This document shows positions 1 to 18,093 of a stretch of 64,000 nt of DNA, piece after piece. The DNA is from Flaccisagitta enflata (lineage: Eukaryota; Chaetognatha; Sagittoidea; Aphragmophora): NCBI GenBank assembly GCA_965153355.1, contig OZ231127.1:71424001-71488000 (forward strand), written 5' to 3'. The notes below the pieces were generated by a model, which saw nothing but the letters and a program-made list of their open reading frames with translations, searched no databases and was not told where the DNA came from. The position numbers and the translations under genes were made by a program. Each line of letters starts with the position of its first letter. The stretch's first letter is position 1.

Positions 1-17
1 CACCCATCAACATCATC

Positions 18-1496
<1,479 letters not shown>

Positions 1497-1560
<64 letters not shown>
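1497..1560. repeat. (GA)n microsatellite
   Basis: Uninterrupted GA dinucleotides. Confidence 0.97.
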
Positions 1561-1562
<2 letters not shown>

Positions 1563-1777
1563 GGAAAGGGCAGAAAGAGCGAGGTTAGGCTTTTAAGTTT
1601 GCTCCCAGGAGACTAGAATAACAGTCACACTCGAAAAACACACAGCTGAGACTGAGACACAAAAAAGCTCAAACTCAAAACCAACGAGTCTCAAACGGTT
1701 TTACGAATTGTGTTTGTACGGCAGGTGTGACAGACGGACAGACCGACCCCGAGGAATATTACAACAAACAAACAAAC

Positions 1778-2086
<309 letters not shown>

Positions 2087-2675
2087 CCAAGTACACATTC
2101 TCTCAAATAGTAGGATATAAAACATACAAAACACACATTTAATTACAGACCCTGTGCAAGGGTTTTCTTTTATTTGTCTATATACACAAATACAATCATG
2201 TTTACACAAAACCTTCCACAAGAAATTCACTAATACTCATTTGAACTCGCGAAAGTGCTGTTACTTCTTTTGACCATGAATGATTTTTTTCACTCGGTGG
2301 TCACAAAATCAGAAAAAGGAAATGTGATCTAGGTTGCGATGCTGTTGAACTTCAACCCTGAACTGTTCACCTTTTGTGCCGAATGTAACAACCTAAATGG
2401 ATAAACGATGTGATTGAGTCACAGGTTCAAACACGTAAAATCTGAAAAACAATTATTTGCTGCCTTACATGAAATATTATAGCATATATGCATATGGGTT
2501 CGTTCATGCTCTCTTTAATAAATTGTAATGCCCGATGACTTGTTACACTTGTGTAACCAAACCTATTAAAAAGTCAATGCATATTTAATATCCTTAAACA
2601 TAAACACGACTGAAAGAGGCTCTAGCTAAGATTAATGGTCTTTTATGGCCACTTCCTTGCTATTGCTATTTCCTA

Positions 2676-3076
2676 CAGAGGAAGGCGAAATATAAAATGT
2701 GAACCCCCTAAAACTGTAGCACCCCCCCTTACAGATCAAACTACACCAATAAATAATTTGTGTTGGGTTTTAAATCATAGCTTAGGACTACACAAGTGGC
2801 GCCACCAGGGCGATTTTGAAATTTCCACTCCAGTTCAAAATTATAGTACAAAAACCTTATTTTTATGAATATTTAAAATCAGCTTATTTTAACATGTTTA
2901 TTAGTTATATTTTGAGTTAGAGGTCAAAATTTAGAAATCGCTCTGGTGGCGCCACTTCTATTGATACAAACATTCTTTCTTTACCCTAAAAGTCTCTGTA
3001 ATATAATTGGTTAGAGCTGTAGGTGGGGGTGCTACAGTTTTTAGGGGGTTCACACCTTGTATTTAGCACTTCTCTG
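2676..3076. mobile_element. Tc1/mariner-like MITE, 401 bp, TA target duplication
   Basis: Imperfect terminal inverted repeats start CAGAGGAAGG at the left and end CACTTCTCTG at the right, each flanked by TA. The subterminal halves GTGAACCCCCTAAAA and TTTTAGGGGGTTCAC are inverted, and the GTGGCGCCAC core occurs on both sides. No transposase is present. TA duplication and size fit a non-autonomous Tc1/mariner element. Confidence 0.75.
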
Positions 3077-3098
3077 TATATTAACATCCTGTCATGAC

Positions 3099-4033
<935 letters not shown>

Positions 4034-4237
4034 ATAATTCAAAGAAATATATGGAATAAGAAACGCACAAGCGGCGAAGGTGGCGGCGTCGGCGGCAGTA
4101 GGGACTACAACGGGAGTGGCGGCAACGGCGGCCGTGGTGGAAGAGGTGGGAGTGGTTATGGTGGAGGAGGGAGAGGACGGGGAGGAATCGGTGATGGAGA
4201 AGATGAAGGTAGAGGAGGAGCAAAAAGAAAAGGATGA
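4034..4237 (+). other. Open stretch encoding a glycine/RGG-rich peptide; unproven
   Basis: An open frame of 67 codons between TGA at 4031 and TGA at 4235 reads a low-complexity Gly-rich peptide with RGG-like units (GGRGGRGGSGYGGGG, GRGRGG) and an acidic/basic tail. Such sequence is typical of RNA-binding RGG boxes. However, there is no ATG, no convincing acceptor with a pyrimidine tract, and imperfect (GGN)n/(GGA)n repeats give the same translation. I treat it as a simple repeat that happens to be open. Confidence 0.2.
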
Positions 4238-4371
4238 GGAATGCGTTTTCATTCTATAAATTGCCTCGCTGTTGTTTAGGGCAGTTGAAGATGGAAACAA
4301 TGGATGGGAGACATGTACAGGATGAGGACAAAGAGAAGAATGAAAGAGAAAAAAAGAGAAATAAAGAAAGG

Positions 4372-4870
4372 AAATAACCGCGAAAGCGTTAGATGGTGGG
4401 CGGTACCCGAGGCCACTTAGTAGATGTATGTAGGAATAAGATGTTAGAGGGGCAGCGGCTCCAAAGCAGCCTATTACTCATGCTTGGGTTCATAGGGAAT
4501 AATTGAAAATACTCTGGCCTTTAGGATTGGAGTTGAATTTAGTCCAAAAAGCTGGAATTTGGGGCTTGGGCTGGAAACTGGACCTCAAGGCTGATATTTG
4601 AGCCTGCAGCGTGGGATTTGGGCCTTGGTTAGTGTTTGGGCCAACATTTCTTCTATGTTTTGTTGGAGCAGGGATAAGTGATAGAGTAGACCTGTAATAT
4701 AAATGCTTTTTGGGCAGCGGCCCTGAAGGGGTCGATGACCTATGCTTTCACACATATGGGGAATTTTCTCCTCCTCCTTCTTCTTCTTCTCCTCCTCCTT
4801 CGTACCCCCCTCCCCAAAGCCTCGAGGCCCATATCTCAGCCTCGAGGCCCATATCCCAGCCTTAGAGATG
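4372..4870. mobile_element. Two incomplete F2-family pieces in opposite orientation
   Basis: At 4372 a 5' F2 end appears (AATAACCGCGAAAGCGTTAG, then GGCGGTACCCG), and at 4441 GAGGGGCAGCGGC. At 4707 an inverted F2 3' end begins (CTTTTTGGGCAGCGGCCC), followed by GGGTCGATGACCTATGCTTT. GGCTGGAATTTGGGC-like minisatellite units lie between. Neither piece is complete. Confidence 0.65.
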
Positions 4871-5119
4871 ATGGGTAAGGTTAAGGGGCAGGGCTCAAGC
4901 AGGTTACTATGCTTGGGCATGGGAATTGGAATATGGCAGAGGAGGAGGAAGGAGAAAAAGAGAAATTTCCCTTGGGTGGAAACTGGACCTCAAGGCTGAT
5001 ATTTGAGCCTGCAGCGTGGGATTTGGGCCTTGTTTAGTGTTTGTGCCAAAATTTCTTCTATGTTTTGTTGGAGCAGGGATAAAAGATAGAGTAGACCTGT
5101 AATAGAAATGCTTTTTCCA
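4571..5119. repeat. 142-bp direct duplication flanking an F2 3' end
   Basis: The segment 4571-4712 is repeated at 4978-5117 with few differences; both start GGAAACTGGACCTCAAGG and end near AAATGCTTTTT. The 265 bases between them carry the inverted F2 terminus. Confidence 0.85.
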
Positions 5120-5564
5120 ATTGTTCAGAATCAGGTACGGGGAGCCAGCTGGGAAAAAAAAGAAATACTTTCATGATTAATTCTTAGGAAGGTGAAATAC
5201 CAATATCAATCGGCAAGGCCGAAGATAGAAAAACTGTCTTGCCAGCGTTTAGGGCAGAAGCATGATGATGAGGAGGGAAGCCGGGATTTTTTTTTGTCCC
5301 TCAGAGTGCAATTGTAGGACGAAGCGCATAGATTGGCAACTAGAGGCAAAAATGGAACAAAACACATTCATACCAAAAGAGCTTACTGGGCAGGTGGATC
5401 TCCTATATAGCATATTTTCTCTGGTTGTGTGTGGTAGTATATGGCATAAGTTTTGTCTTATGAAATCACTTAAGTAAGATTTGATTACTATAGGATTTTG
5501 AACCAGGCCTTGCCAAACTTTCTACGGTCCACAATAACTGCCTCTCTCCTGTATGTGTTAGTCT

Positions 5565-7244
<1,680 letters not shown>

Positions 7245-7336
<92 letters not shown>
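7245..7336. repeat. (AC)n microsatellite
   Basis: About 92 bases of uninterrupted AC. Confidence 0.98.
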
Positions 7337-8180
<844 letters not shown>

Positions 8181-8392
8181 GAGATAGAAACAGAGAGAGA
8201 AACGGAGTGGAACAGAGAGTAACAGAGAGAAAAATAGACAATTCTATTCAGCATGGGAGTAAACATATACTCGACACACTACAATTGTTTTCTTTCATAA
8301 GTATGAATACTGTACTATGCACTGAATAGTCATAACGAGTGCTCCTATATCAATCGATAGAATGACATATGAATAAGTTCGTACGCCGTGTA

Positions 8393-9360
8393 CAGGGTTT
8401 TTCACGCCAACACGCCGATTACAAAACGACGTTTCTCAGCCCCCAGACATGATAATTGATTTCTGAAAAATGTTCTAAACACCTCTTGAGCTCCGATTTT
8501 GTTATCTGAAATTGCGATGGTTTGATTCCTATTAGTTTACCTGTCATAGATGAGTGAATAAATCCTCAAAATTTGGATAAATGCCAATATGTTACTACTT
8601 CCAGAAAGCGTTGCTTTATCCTTAGGCTATGTCAGAACAAATGAAGCAAAAGTATAATCTAGATTCAAAATTCAAATTGATTTTAATTAGTTACCTTTGA
8701 GAGAAAAAGTGAGCTGAAAAAGTACCATGCAGTTGAATAGCATTTCTTATTTGATATTAAACTGTTCAAAGATGATTTTCCGAATGTGGCAGCTTCACAT
8801 CGCGTTTTTCCTCCTGTTGATATTTTTTTTTTGTTCCACGAGTAAGCTGCTTGGTCAGTCCGTCGGTTTGTAACATAATTTTGGTAATTGCTTTCATTTT
8901 GAGCGTCTTTGCCTTCGCCAGATTGTGGAAGTTGATGGTTGAACGGCACTCCTTCACGATCTCATGGGGCCCCCTTTCACCACCGAGTATCATCAACTTC
9001 GGAGGAGCACTGCTTCTTGATGAATTGAGCTACAGACCCCGGATTGGTCGCATTTTAAAGAGCAAAGACAACCCTTTAAAATGGGAGATCTATAACTTTA
9101 TTCGTTTCGAAGCAGTGCTCCTTTAAAGTTGATACTTGTTTCACGGAGCAGAGGATTCATTTTTCCAAAATGGAAATGGAAAAATCGAGTTTTTTTAAAA
9201 ATCTCTTATGGGTTAACGTCTTGGGATCTAACAATAAACAAAGTTACCAAACAAAATCGGAGCTCACAAGCTGTACAAACCTTTTTTCAGAATTTAATTC
9301 TCTTATCTAGCAGCAGAGAAATGTCGTTTTGTAATCGGCGTGTTAGCGTGAAAAACCCTG
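8393..9360. mobile_element. Foldback Tc1/mariner-like element, 968 bp, TA-flanked
   Basis: The termini CAGGGTTTTTCACGC and GCGTGAAAAACCCTG are inverted and each is flanked by TA. The inverted homology continues inward (CGCCGATTACAAAACGACGT at the left; its mirror at 9322-9341). Smaller inverted units flank the centre (AGCAGTGCTCCT-type sequence at 9005-9013 and 9111-9122). No transposase ORF. It carries the module TTGAGCTACAGACC near 9025, also found in other elements here. Confidence 0.85.
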
Positions 9361-9558
9361 TATATCCGGTGTTGTGTACGTTTTTTTTTATCATTTGTAC
9401 AATCCTACTCCATCTTAATTACGGTTTTGACAGTCTAAGGTTGACAGGTTGTCGGGAGAAGGAATGAGTGCAGCACGAGCCAAGTCCACCGAGAAAAAAA
9501 GAGGAGAAAAGATAGACGTGAAATGTGGGAGAGAAAAACGACAATGAAATGGACAAAG

Positions 9559-9929
<371 letters not shown>

Positions 9930-10631
9930 GAAAAAAAAACAAAGAAAGACACAAAGTGAGAAACAAAAAAGATAAAAAGAGAGTTAGGTAAAAGAGAGAG
10001 GAAAGAAAGTAAGTAATGGAAATGAGAGTAGAGAGGAAAGAAATGAAAGAAAGATAGAGAGGATGAAGGGAAAGAAAATCAGACAGAAATTCCAGAATAC
10101 AGTAGAAATGGCGGATAGAAAGAAGAAAAAGTGAAGAGAAAATCCAATCATTTTGATAAATAAGAAAAGTTTTACGTTTAACCAACTTTATGGAAGGTAA
10201 TATAATAGTAATACTGCAGAATTTTAGAGGAGAACAGAGGAGAAAAGCCAATCTTCCATGTTGGAGGGAAACATCAAAAAAGAGAGAGACCTGGAAAATG
10301 AAAAAAAGAAAGAGTGAGTCAGGAGAATGAAAGCTTAAAAGAGGAAAAGAAAGAGGTGAAAAAAGACAAGGATGACGGACAAAAAGAGGAGGATGAGGAA
10401 AGAAAACAAATGGTGAAAGAGAAAGAGATGAAAAAGTGTAAACTTAGGGAGAAAGGAATAACTATAGAAAAAGAAAAAGAAAAAGATAAGGAAAAGGAAA
10501 AGAAAAAGGGAGAGAAAAAGAAAAAGAAAAAGAAAAAGAAAAAGAAAAAGAAAAAGAAAAAGAAAAAGAAAAAGAAAAAGAATAAGAAAAAAAAAAAGAA
10601 AAAGAAAAAGTAAAAGGAAAAAGAAGTATTA
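9930..10631. repeat. Purine-rich DNA with an (AAAAAG)n array
   Basis: Strongly purine-biased throughout; a hexamer AAAAAG array occupies about 10465-10612. No gene. Confidence 0.85.
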
Positions 10632-10895
10632 TTTGGAAAAAAGTCAAAGAGACGAAGTCCCTTCGGTCTTTTTGAGTCCTGCAGAGAAAAACAGATTTCC
10701 CTTTGTTTTATAAAGCGTTTGGGAAAGTTATTGAATTTTGGGGGCAGAATGAGACTACGCATGAAATTAATATCTAAGAAAGAGCTAATTCTCCTCTTTC
10801 AGATGACGTCAAGCAGAATTCTGTGCGATCAATAGTTTTGGAGCTATGATTTTTTAAATTCTTTTTTTATTTTTTCGCATTTTTCACATTTTTCC
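10632..10895 (+). repeat. Dispersed repeat, copy 1 (partner at 58440-58695)
   Basis: Shares long stretches with the second copy, including CTAATTCTCCTCTTTCAGAT, AAGCAGAATTCT and GGAGCTATGATTTTTT, and the same TTTTTATTTTTTCGCATTTTT ending region. Termini are not resolved. The family is unidentified. Confidence 0.8.
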
Positions 10896-11239
10896 CAAAA
10901 ACGAGGAATCGAGTTAGTTGAAGTCTACTTGAACTTTGAAATGTCCCAGGTGATGATTGTGCATCCTGGCAGCACAGTCTCTCTCTCATTTCATGTGTGT
11001 GGGGGTTGGGGTTAAAGTGTGGATGGGGGTTGGATGCCTTTGTCCACCTGTCCGTAACAATATTGTAACCCCGTGTTACATGAGAGAAAAGGGAACTGGG
11101 AGAGAGAGAGAAGGGGAGAGAGAAAATGAGAATGGGAGAGAGAAAGAGAGAGAGAAAGAGAAAAAGAGACGAGCAAACAAAGAACAAACAGAGAAACACA
11201 TGTAGAGAGTGGAACAAACCAAAAAGATGCCCGGAGAAA
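10896..11239. other. No gene recognised; short GA-rich tract
   Basis: GA-rich sequence at about 11098-11170 and nothing else identifiable. Confidence 0.45.
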
Positions 11240-11472
11240 AACAAGGTCATTAGACCTAAGTCGCGTGCGTCGGCACTTTAAAAAAATGTCAGGCAGACAG
11301 ACGGACAAATTTTTTTTTCAAAAGGCTTTTTACTTCTCCAAGTTTCTTCTCTGCCATTCAGAGCCATCAAAAACGCGACAAAAAGCCTCATAAACGACGT
11401 TGTTACGGACCGACGGACGGACCGACGGACCAACAAAGTGGCTTATAGAGTCGCGTAGCACGCGACTAAAAA
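11240..11472 (+). mobile_element. F1 copy
   Basis: Starts AACAAGGTCATTAGACC. The distal site GTCGCGTGC is at 11260-11268, a GACGGACGGACC array precedes the hairpin GTCGCGT-AGC-ACGCGAC, and the end is TAAAAA. The hairpin 3' arm with loop (GCACGCGAC, 11458-11466) is the exact 9-base complement of the distal site. Confidence 0.85.
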
Positions 11473-11576
11473 GGCAATCAATCAGACAAAACACAATCAA
11501 AAATAAATTCCAAAACCTTACACTTACGACTTTTTTCCTACGGCGAGAGCCGCCTTTATTGGTAAGAAATAAACAA

Positions 11577-11630
11577 CAGACAAAGACAAAGACAAAGACA
11601 AAGACAAAGACAAAGACAAAGACAAGAAAA
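11577..11630. repeat. (GACAAA)n array
   Basis: About eight hexamer units, starting just after a GCCGCCTTTATTGGTA phrase that recurs at 59113. Confidence 0.9.
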
Positions 11631-12693
11631 AGAAAAAAAAGGAAAAGGAAAAGAAAGAGAACCGCTAAAAAACTGTAAAAGCAACACGGAATTACAAAAG
11701 CCGTTACTCCGCACAAGTCGGTCCTGCAATCCTAATTTTCTTTCACAAGTAACTGTAAAAGGAGAAGAAAATGAGAATTTTCTTTTGAATTCACTTATGT
11801 TTTGGCCACATTTCCATTTTTGTTTTTTAGAAACTTGTCTAAGTACCAAAAGTCAACCATTTAAACATACTAGACAAAAAACAACCCGATTTTTTTACCG
11901 CTGACAGAAATGGTATCGTTTTTTGACTGAGAGTTAAAGCAGGGAGGATTTCCACCAGAGCGCAAAAAGGATTAAAATGGGGGCCCATTTAGAGCGATAG
12001 CAGATAACTCATATTTGATAGGCATCTCTCCATTTAAAGTCTCCCAGCAGAAGGAAGAATTAATTGAAATGAATTAACACATTAGGATCCTTTGAAATGC
12101 ATTTATGTGGTTCTTGGATTTAGTTATAAATCCCCTATGACAAATAAACAAAAATACTTATACAATTACCTCACACACACACACACATGAAGATGATATA
12201 TACACACAGAAAAAAGACACGCTTCTACTCAGGCCACCCACAACGCCAAAGCTACACACTAGACCCTTGCGACGGAGCATTTTTGCCACGATTTCGACGC
12301 AATTTCGACGCGCCTCCTAATCGCCACGCGACTTCCGTTTCCGGTTGGCGCTAAAACCGCGGTTTCCGGTTACTTTTTTCCGGTTTTTCAGGCACTTACC
12401 ACTTGTTGCGTCTAGTACAGTTTAGACAAAACGTGTAATGTCACATGAGACAATTTGATTTATTCATTTAAAAAAAAATCTTAGTTCTTGATTCATTTAA
12501 ACCCGCATGATTTGGTCCATATACGAGCCTTGTGGATTAAGAATTGGTGATGAAAATGAATGAATGAATGAATGAATGAATAAATGAATGTATGAATGAA
12601 TGAGTGAGTGAAATAATGAACAAATGAATGAATGAACATTATATTGATGCTTATTCTTTGCTCCTTAAAAGAAAAAAAGTTTTTTTGATATTT
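11631..12693. other. No gene recognised
   Basis: AT-rich, with an (ATGA)n-like array at about 12550-12640. No coding or RNA signal. Confidence 0.45.
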
Positions 12694-13292
12694 AAAAAAG
12701 ATAAGTTATTATAATGACAAGTGGAACAATATCCCTCACTATACTCAAACTGAAAAAAATGGACGAGGGCCTTGTGAACCCTCACTGACTAGTTAATACG
12801 CGCACCACTCCTAGTTTTCCATAAAACAGGACCTGAAAATGTTCCTTCTCAATCTAACCCAAAAGCAAACTGCTTACCAAAAGTAGTTAGGGTAATGATT
12901 GTTACCTGTCTAACCAAAATTCAACAAATCACCCAAGGGTAGCATTGTTAAGAAACCATACCCTTAAAGGATAGAATCGAGGTCAAGCTTACTGCGACCG
13001 CCGGGCATTCTTATCCAAGGTACTGAGTAGTATGATAAGTGGAACAATATCCCTCACTATACCCAAACTGAAAAAAATGGAAGAGATCCTTGTGAACCCT
13101 CACTGACTAGTTAATACGCGCACCACTCCTAGTTTTCCATAAAACAGGATCTGAAAACATTCCTTCTCAATCTAACCCAAAAGCAATTTGCTTACCAAAA
13201 GTAGTTAGGGTAATGATTGTTACATGTTTAACCAAAATTCAACAAATCACCCGAGGGTAACATTGTAAAGGATAGAATAACTTATCTTTTTT
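12694..13292. mobile_element. Element with AAAAAAGATAAGTTATT ends and an internal tandem duplication
   Basis: Left end AAAAAAGATAAGTTATT and right end AATAACTTATCTTTTTT are inverted. Inside, about 250 bp starting AAGTGGAACAATATCCCTCA occurs twice in tandem (about 12719-12970 and 13037-13270). Further fragments of the same unit lie at 14240-14355 and 45714-45775. No ORF; class unresolved. Confidence 0.7.
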
Positions 13293-13530
13293 GCCATAGC
13301 ATCAGAAAACAACCAATGATAACTGATAACTATACTCTACTTATTTCGTGATTTCGGTATGAAATAGAAGAATGACATGTCTCAATTTATCCCCATAGAA
13401 AAAAAAAGTATGTCAATATCGCGAGCTTTTATGTGTTTATGTAAAAAAAATCACTTTTGGGAGAACAGAAACACACGGAGTTACGATCGAGAGTAATCCA
13501 GAATTGGAACAATATGGTAGACCGACAAAT

Positions 13531-13533
<3 letters not shown>

Positions 13534-13607
<74 letters not shown>
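13534..13607. repeat. (GA)n microsatellite
   Basis: GA dinucleotides; a second short tract follows at 13773-13800. Confidence 0.97.
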
Positions 13608-13608
<1 letters not shown>

Positions 13609-13949
13609 ACGAAAAGTTGATGCGAGAGAATGAGAGACAGAATGAGAGAGAGAACAAGAGAGAACAAGATGAATGACTGAGAACACCTGGCCATGAAAAT
13701 CGAAAATGAAGTCGCGGACCATGAGAGAGAAACCAATGGACTAACTGACCCTGGAACCTAGTATTTGGCGTGAAGAGAGAGAGAGAGAGAGAGAGAGAGA
13801 CCTCATGGCATATTGGCATATTGGCAAGTGGGTTGGTAGAGACAGGCAAATAACCGATTGTTGGCGGTTTTAAAGATACAAAACCTGTCATCGATTAGTA
13901 AGACAAAATTGTCATCCGATTGTACTTTTCGATTAACTCGCGCAGCTCT

Positions 13950-13993
13950 ACTACACACAAACACAAACACAAACACAAACACACACACACGCA

Positions 13994-14082
<89 letters not shown>

Positions 14083-14096
14083 ACACACACACACAC

Positions 14097-14186
<90 letters not shown>

Positions 14187-14200
14187 ACACACACACACAC
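13950..14200. repeat. (AC)n microsatellite, about 250 bp
   Basis: Opens with AAACAC hexamers, then near-pure AC with single-base variants (GCAC, ATAC). Confidence 0.97.
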
Positions 14201-14239
14201 TAGAAGCGCCATATTACAGAGTAACAAAGTTACAAAGTG

Positions 14240-14355
14240 TGTGACCAGTGAAACAATAATCTCCCACTATATCCAAACTTGAATACATGGAAGACGGCAC
14301 TCTGAACCCTCACTGACTACTTTATACGCGCCCCATTCCTAGTATTCCATGAAAT
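14240..14355 (+). repeat. Diverged fragment of the 12.7-13.3 kb repeat unit
   Basis: Resembles the unit at 12719 and 13037: AACCCTCACTGACTA is exact, followed by TACGCGC and a CCTAGT-TTTCCAT-like phrase. Confidence 0.75.
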
Positions 14356-14498
14356 AGATTTCCACTCCTGGCCCACGCGTGAAACAAGAAATCATGATTC
14401 GAGAGTCAGAGAAGAAAAGGAAAAGACTGAAAAGCAAAATTTAAAGGCATTGAGGGGAAATCAACCATGCGGACAGGCAGACAGCAGAAAGACAAACA

Positions 14499-14502
<4 letters not shown>

Positions 14503-14565
<63 letters not shown>
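14503..14565. repeat. (GA)n microsatellite
   Basis: Uninterrupted GA. Confidence 0.97.
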
Positions 14566-14569
<4 letters not shown>

Positions 14570-15200
14570 CGGAGCCACCGGACGAGATTCAAATGAGAGT
14601 CAGATAAGGGAGAATTGAAAAGCATGAATATTGACACACCAAGTGGAAAATGAAATTATGAAAAATATCCCAAGCTCTGTGCCGATTCATTTTTCTTTTA
14701 GGGTACGTTCATTTACATCTAGAATCATTTCTCTATCAAGGTTTATTCTCATGTCCATGCTATTGAGTTTTGTATTTTTTTTTACAATCATTTAGTCTCT
14801 AAACATGTTCGAGCTGTATTTCTCTTTTTATTCAAGTGAAGATGCTACCAGAATTCTAGGTTTCCTTTTTTGTCAGCTAAACTAATTTACTTTATGTACT
14901 GATAGAGGTCGGTGACCAATGTCCTTTCTCGTTCATGCACCATAGCTTGTTGTTTACTACCCATGACCATAACTCATGTTTTTATGTACATTTTTTTAAA
15001 GGGCAATGTTGTCACAAGTCATACAGTGAATGAAATGTTAATGTGAGGTAATGTATTGAGCAGAATGAGCAAAGAAGGGAAAAGTGCTCACAAGATGAAT
15101 GTACTCTATTTCCTCCTTCATTCCTTCATATGGGCGTCCCTTTTGTTTTTCTTCTGCCGTCTATGTGTACGTTTTCCAAAGCCCCTCGTGAGATGCCAGC

Positions 15201-15202
<2 letters not shown>
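14566..15202. other. No gene recognised
   Basis: AT-rich unique-looking DNA. Confidence 0.45.
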
Positions 15203-15273
<71 letters not shown>

Positions 15274-15300
15274 AACAGACAGACAGACAGACAGAGAAAC
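15203..15300. repeat. (GA)n-(CAGA)n compound microsatellite
   Basis: GA to about 15271, then CAGA units. CAGACAGA-rich sequence continues to about 15420. Confidence 0.95.
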
Positions 15301-15682
15301 AGACAGACATGCAGACTTACAGATAGAGTGAGACAGACAGAGACAGATAGAGGCGGAGACAGACAGACTGAAGGAGACAGACAAATCATCAGCGAGAAAG
15401 ACAAACAGACAGCTAGATAAATGGACAAGGTGAAACATCTTCCTGGACAGATGGATAAGGTAGATAGAGGATGGGCATCCTCATGTAGATGGAGAGGCTA
15501 TCAGCAGACTGGAGAATCGACAGACAAACAGAGACACATTCAGACCATCCAAGGCGAGACAGTTGGCAATAAGAGAAAAAGCTTTTAGAAATCCATATCC
15601 ATTCAAGCTCACCTTTTTCTTTTATTGAAGGGGAGGAAATGTGGAATCGCTGTTATGAATTCATTGCAAAGGAAAATGTGAA

Positions 15683-15775
15683 GATTAGAGAGTTTTAGTA
15701 TGCAGAAGAGGAAAGGGTTGCTGACGATTAGAGAGTTTTGATACGCAGAAGAAGAGAGGGTGGGTCACGGGGAAG
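15683..15775. repeat. Two-copy 46-bp tandem repeat
   Basis: GATTAGAGAGTTTT is repeated with a following TA-GCAGAAGA phrase. Confidence 0.75.
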
Positions 15776-17852
15776 ATTTCTTCTCTGTCTTCCTTATCAT
15801 GGTTCAGATATTCAACATAGTCTGATTCATTGCCTCTACATTTTTTCATCTTTTTATACATTTGATTTTTTTTCCGTTTCTTTTTAACTTGCAAGAGAAA
15901 ATATAAATGACTGCTGTAGAAATTAGCTGCCATCTGCTTTTATTCCCCTGCAGACTTTCAGACTGATAAATGATTAATCAACTGATTTTTGGCTGAATTG
16001 ATTGATTGAATCATCATTCATCATGGTTTTTGGGCAACGGCTTCAAAGCAGACACAAAACTTTTACAACATAAGAAGACTTCTGTTTGTTCACAAGTTTG
16101 TTCGTTCCATTTGTCCAGTAGTTCATCAGTCCTCAGCCTAAGCCCTCTCAGCGCCTTGTTAACCAACTTAGGTCTGACTGATAAAAGTCCCATTATATTA
16201 CTGAACTTTGTTTCCTTTGAGGCTGCTGGTGTGCTTTCTCTTACTTAGAATCACATTGATACAAATCAAGGCAAAGGATATCGTTGCCTAAGTGTTCATG
16301 TTTTCGATCTTAGATAAGTATCATGATCACAGCATGACTAAATGCTGTGTTTCTTCTCCTAAGCTCTTCTGTAAAAAAAAGGGGTAAACATAAACAGACA
16401 GATGGAAAGATAAGGATTTGTAGGAAAATATAAAGATAAAGAAAAGAGATTTAAAATAATTCCGAATGTATTTGAATTTCTTTCCCTCATTTTACCGTTT
16501 TCCACGTCAATACACGGATTTCATCTTACAGGTAAGTCATATTCAATCGTGTTTATTAATGGGAACCTGTCAAAGATGTTCGTATGAGGATAGATATTGG
16601 TTGATGGATGAAATGTAAAAGAATGTCTAAGGCAAATACAAATGTGAATACTTTACTCACAGGTGAAAATTGATTTACCCTGCAATTTTGGTAAGATTTA
16701 TTTGTTGGGCTTTTCTTTTTTAGTTTTTTTGATTTGGTTTTTTTTTAACTTCTTTAAATCCAGTTTGCATTAGTCATCCATTGAAGATTTCTGATGATCC
16801 TTAGTTTTTAGTGGATCTTTTGGAGGGGGCAATGGTCAAGTTTGGCATTACAGTTGATTTTCATTACGGAAAGCATTACTTAGTAACAATCATGGTCAAT
16901 ACCGCTCATTGTCGCCATTGTTCAATTTCGAGAAATACTAGATGACAGTTATGTGTGAGATCCTCAGAAAAATATGGATGTTAATTTTTCTCTTAATATA
17001 TGCACCTTTTGATTTAAAGCCTTGTATCATTTTTATTCATTGAATTAATTGATACCATTTCTTTTGTTACGATTGAAGTGAGAATCCATTTGCGGTGCAG
17101 TACCCATCACTCAAAAATTTTGAGAAAAAAAATGCGAAACTTGTTTTTTCCGCATCTTCATTTCTCTCTATCAAAAATTTTTATGGTATTCACTTGAAGA
17201 TACAGTTTTATGATTAGGCAACTATCTATTGCTAGTTTCAAATGGCGAAAGATTTTCCTTTTACTCATTTTCTCAAATAATGATGATGTTCCCCTCATGA
17301 CTAATCATTAGATTTTGAATTGGACCTATTGAACAATCACCATTTTTTTCTGTGTATCCTCATCTTCTACTTACAGGTTTACATCCCCATCTTGTTCTCT
17401 ACTTTATTTATTCTTCATTTCATTGACCTTTTCTCGTGCTTCCTGATATCAATCACAACATCTGTATTCCATGCATTAGGCCCCATTTTGTTTTGTCCCG
17501 AAAAGAGGACATAATACCATTGGCTCATTTAGTCACTCTTGGCTTTGATAGATCAATTGGCTCATTCAGTCATTTAGTCATGATATCATGCCATAGTGCA
17601 GCCGGATTATAGTCTCGGAGAGTTCTGATTTGGTGAATTCCCTTTTTTGGTCTTTCTTCTTTTTTGAATATCAGTACTGTCTTTCTTTTTGACTTTTCAA
17701 CCTAGTTGATGTCACTTGGTGTCACCTCAACGGTTTGTGTCTGCTATTTTCTATTAGCTTTTCAGTCAGTCTGTCAGTCAGTCTGTCTGTCTGTCAGTCT
17801 GTCTCTCATTTACTATTTTCAAACATCCCACTTTTACACTCATAGGATTCTT

Positions 17853-17855
<3 letters not shown>
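15776..17855. other. AT-rich DNA, no gene recognised
   Basis: About 2 kb of comparatively complex AT-rich DNA, the least repetitive part of the first 18 kb. No conserved peptide, tRNA or inverted ends seen. Short unrecognisable exons cannot be excluded. Confidence 0.45.
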
Positions 17856-17912
<57 letters not shown>

Positions 17913-17922
17913 CTCGCTCTCG

Positions 17923-17997
<75 letters not shown>
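17856..17997. repeat. (CT)n microsatellite with (CTCTCG)n inset
   Basis: CT repeat with about four CTCTCG units near 17906-17932. Confidence 0.97.
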
Positions 17998-18000
<3 letters not shown>

Positions 18001-18093
18001 CTTTTCTCCAGCGTAAATGCGTCTTTATATCTTCATCTTGTCTATCCAAGCACCAATGCCACAATCACTCCGCATTCAACCTTTTTTTTCCTC

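Noticed and set aside
4034-4237. RGG-like glycine-rich peptide as a real gene
   Set aside because: No start, no good acceptor, and explained by imperfect GGN repeats.
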